A stretch of DNA of 64,000 nt from Paenibacillus sp. ACRRY (GTDB lineage: Bacteria; Bacillota; Bacilli; Paenibacillales; Paenibacillaceae): positions 62,001 through 126,000 of the forward strand of contig NZ_JAKRNM010000009.1 in NCBI RefSeq assembly GCF_022346995.1, in the 5' to 3' direction. Under the pieces are notes generated by a model. It was not told where the DNA came from. It ran no database searches and was given only the letters and a program-made list of their open reading frames with translations. A program made the translations under genes and the position numbers. Numbering within the stretch: position 1 is the first letter of the stretch; each line of letters starts with the position of its first letter. This document shows, piece after piece, positions 61,856 through 64,000 of this stretch.

Positions 61856-61940
61856 TGTCATTTTTAGGGCATTAACAATGGCTCTCATTCTCAATACGAC
61901 GGAACTTAAATCATCGAAACAAGAAAGGATTGTGATTCAC

Positions 61941-63890
61941 ATGCAAGCAATACATCAACCTATACACACCCAGGCCACAGCAGAACAGCGATCCGTGCAG
62001 TCGCCTAATCCGAACCGTGGACGCAGACCGAACTTTCGGGCCATGCTCCGGAATAAGGAGATGCAGGCGGCTCTCGGTAGTGGAATGATTATGCTTATTG
62101 CATGGGGAATGTCACCGTATTTCAACACATTATCAGTTATGTTGTATATCGTGTCTTATGCACTTGGAGGATGGACCAAGGCCAAGGAGGGCGTGGAGAC
62201 ACTGGTCAAGGACCGCGATCTGGATGTGAATCTGCTCATGATAGCCGCATCACTGGGTGCAGCAGCTATTGGATACTGGAATGAAGGCGCGATGCTGATC
62301 TTCATTTTTTCGTTAAGTGGTGCGCTGGAGAGTTATGCGACGGAACGGAGTCATAAGGATATTTCATCGCTGCTCGCACTCAAGCCGGAGACAGCACTGC
62401 GTATTGAGAATGGGCAGATGAACCTTGTTAACATTGATGAGCTGATGCCTGGTGATCTGCTGCTGATCAAACCGGGGGAATTAATCCCGGCTGACGGCAT
62501 CGTGTATCGCGGGAGTTCGTTCATTAATCAGGCTTCCATTACGGGTGAATCTCTGCCGGTGGATAAAGCTGAGGGTGACGAGGTATATGCAGGAACGGTC
62601 AATGGAGAAGGTGCTTTGTATGTAGAGGTATCCAAATCAGCAGAAGGTTCGCTGTTTGGCAAAATCATTAAGCTGGTCGAAGAGGCGCAAGCCGAAGTAC
62701 CGAATTCCCAGCGTTTTATTGAGCGATTCGAAGGCATTTACGCACGAATGGTTGTGGGTGTAACTCTGATCGTTATTGCAGGAGCTCCACTGATGCTGGG
62801 CTGGACTTGGAATGAGGCTTTTTATAAAGCGATGGTTTTTCTCGTTGTAGCTTCACCTTGTGCACTGGTTTCCTCCATTATGCCAGTCATGCTGTCTACG
62901 ATGTCCAGCAGTGCACGTCGCGGCATTTTGTTCAAGGGAGGGGCCCATGTGGAGAATATGGCTCAAACCCGGGTCGTGGCTTTTGATAAAACAGGAACAT
63001 TGACCATGGGTACTCCCCAAGTTACAGATATATTAACAGCCGAGGGCATGAAGCGTGCCGAACTGCTGTCTGCAGTAGCTGCGATTGAGAACTTATCCAT
63101 GCATCCACTGGCTCGTGCCATTGTAGATCAGGCAGATGGTGAAGGTATTGCCATTCAAGAAGCTGAGCAGGTACAAACGCTGACAGGTTGGGGGATTGAA
63201 GGGTACGTACAAGGTGTTCTCTGGCAGATTGGGAAAACGAATGAAATGCAGTCCAATACCCATCCACATTGGCAAGACGAACGTGCTCGCCTGGAGAGTG
63301 AAGGCAAAACGGTATCGATCGTGATGGCGGATAACCATTTTGCTGGTCTGATCGCCATGCGGGATACCATTCGTCCACAAGCCGCAGCAGCAGTGAAGAA
63401 GCTGGAGGATATGGGCGTAAAGGTGGCCATGCTGACAGGTGATCGAACCCAATCTGCAGCAGTGATTGCACGAGAAACAGGAGTAAGTCTCGTCTATGCC
63501 GATCTGCTACCCGAAGATAAAGTGAAACAGGTACAGACATTGCGTCAAGCCTATGGACAGGTGCTCATGGTTGGTGATGGTGTTAATGATGCGCCTGCAC
63601 TTGCAGTGGCTACTGTGGGCATGGGCATGGGAATGTCGGGAAGCGGGACAGCGCTGGAGGTGGCTGATGTGGTGCTCATGAATGATAATATCGAGGAAAT
63701 TGCCTGGGTGATTGAGCAGGCACGAAGAGCACAACGGACCGTGAAGCAGAATATGTTTTTTGCCATTACGGTTATCCTGGCACTGATCGCGGGGAATTTT
63801 CTGCAAGGTGTGGCATTGCCACTGGGGGTTGTTGGTCATGAGGGCAGTACGATTTTGGTTATACTCAATGGTTTAAGACTGCTGCGTTAA
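61941..63890 (+). CDS. P1B4-type heavy-metal efflux ATPase (PfeT/CoaT-like)
   Basis: The 649-residue pump has a polar, His/Gln-rich N-terminus without a CXXC metal-binding domain, the TGES actuator loop, SPC in the metal-binding helix (Ser305-Cys307), DKTGT with phosphorylated Asp349, GDGVNDAPAL, and HEGST (His633) in the last helices. SPC with HEGST defines subgroup P1B4, which exports Fe2+ or Co2+. A Fur-type box upstream favours iron. The start is ATG at 61941 after AAAGGA; the frame is open back to 61770. Confidence 0.9.
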   Translation: MQAIHQPIHTQATAEQRSVQSPNPNRGRRPNFRAMLRNKEMQAALGSGMIMLIAWGMSPYFNTLSVMLYIVSYALGGWTKAKEGVETLVKDRDLDVNLLMIAASLGAAAIGYWNEGAMLIFIFSLSGALESYATERSHKDISSLLALKPETALRIENGQMNLVNIDELMPGDLLLIKPGELIPADGIVYRGSSFINQASITGESLPVDKAEGDEVYAGTVNGEGALYVEVSKSAEGSLFGKIIKLVEEAQAEVPNSQRFIERFEGIYARMVVGVTLIVIAGAPLMLGWTWNEAFYKAMVFLVVASPCALVSSIMPVMLSTMSSSARRGILFKGGAHVENMAQTRVVAFDKTGTLTMGTPQVTDILTAEGMKRAELLSAVAAIENLSMHPLARAIVDQADGEGIAIQEAEQVQTLTGWGIEGYVQGVLWQIGKTNEMQSNTHPHWQDERARLESEGKTVSIVMADNHFAGLIAMRDTIRPQAAAAVKKLEDMGVKVAMLTGDRTQSAAVIARETGVSLVYADLLPEDKVKQVQTLRQAYGQVLMVGDGVNDAPALAVATVGMGMGMSGSGTALEVADVVLMNDNIEEIAWVIEQARRAQRTVKQNMFFAITVILALIAGNFLQGVALPLGVVGHEGSTILVILNGLRLLR

Positions 63891-63951
63891 TGATCCGAAA
63901 AAATAGACTTGTAAGGATACTGTTCTATTCATCCTATGGGACATATTCAGC

Positions 63952-64000
63952 CTACCTTACAAAGGCTCCCAGTAATTTCATGTAATCTTCATTTGTGACC
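63952..64000 (-). CDS. Possible C-terminus of a reverse-strand gene cut by the window edge
   Basis: On the reverse strand, 15 codons ending in TAG at 63952-63954 encode a plausible amphipathic helix (NEDYMKLLGAFV). Only the tail is visible, so neither reality nor family can be settled. Confidence 0.35.
   Translation of the reverse strand, partial: VTNEDYMKLLGAFVR

Noticed and set aside
1..64000. rRNA, tRNA, insertion sequence, prophage or integration sites
   Set aside because: No conserved rRNA/tRNA stretches, transposase or integrase frames, or flanking repeats were found.

Overview
The window looks like chromosome from a Gram-positive, endospore-former-type bacterium, most likely Paenibacillus. 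The grounds are strong AAGGAGG ribosome sites with frequent TTG/GTG starts, secreted proteins with copper-amine-oxidase-type stalk domains, several YesM/YesN sensor-regulator and LplB/YtcP/LipO-type sugar ABC genes, a Qox quinol oxidase, and many U-tailed terminators. I saw no rRNA, tRNA, CRISPR array, transposase or phage gene.

Layout. 1-1.5 kb: edge of a type VII secretion accessory locus (C-terminus of an unknown protein, a membrane protein, a DUF4176 protein, a convergent WXG100 protein). 1.6-5.5 kb: two secreted stalk-domain proteins built from internal duplications, plus a small membrane protein. 5.7-10.7 kb: disulfide oxidoreductase with a FixH/YtkA-like lipoprotein, an Imm26-like protein, a membrane-anchored lipase-like hydrolase with MerR regulator, and a zinc M14-type amidohydrolase. 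10.8-13.4 kb: three-gene ABC-2 exporter whose first permease gene carries an in-frame TGA. 13.7-22.7 kb: DegV, a Bcr-type two-component/ABC cassette, pdxK, a second two-component pair, pssA and a DedA protein. 23.3-24.7 kb: CPA2 antiporter behind a structured leader with an intrinsic terminator. 24.9-32.8 kb: housekeeping genes (DUF420/CtaM-like, gpmA, aldo/keto reductase, thioredoxin, uppP, TetR) and a polar amino acid (cystine-type) ABC transporter with OsmC.

33-51.7 kb is the main accessory block: a carbohydrate utilisation locus with a YesM/YesN pair, a GH2-type enzyme, two sugar permeases, three tandem paralogous solute-binding lipoproteins, a GH95 enzyme and a GH1 beta-glucosidase. Four units in or next to this block share one promoter design: a near-consensus sigma-A promoter, then a cre-like TGAAAGCACTTACA site 12-14 bp after the start of the -10. 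AAAACGTTTT palindromes form a second operator class. The glycosidase set fits trimming of fucosylated/galactosylated side chains (xyloglucan or pectin RG type), but specificity cannot be read from sequence.

52-56.5 kb: a small cre-controlled membrane protein and the qoxABCD quinol oxidase. 56.7-60.1 kb: kduI, a DeoR regulator, kduD and a TIM-barrel isomerase, preceded by 10-bp-periodic ATGAAC repeats that are a likely DeoR operator. 60.3-63.9 kb: O-acetylhomoserine sulfhydrylase and a P1B4-type metal efflux ATPase with a Fur-type box and a perfect 14-bp hairpin in its leader. The window ends in a possible partial reverse-strand gene.

I found no clearly new multi-gene system. The most distinctive items are the antiporter leader RNA, the P-type ATPase leader, the periodic kduI operator, the tandem binding-protein triplication with its reused promoter cassette, and the nonsense codon in the exporter permease.
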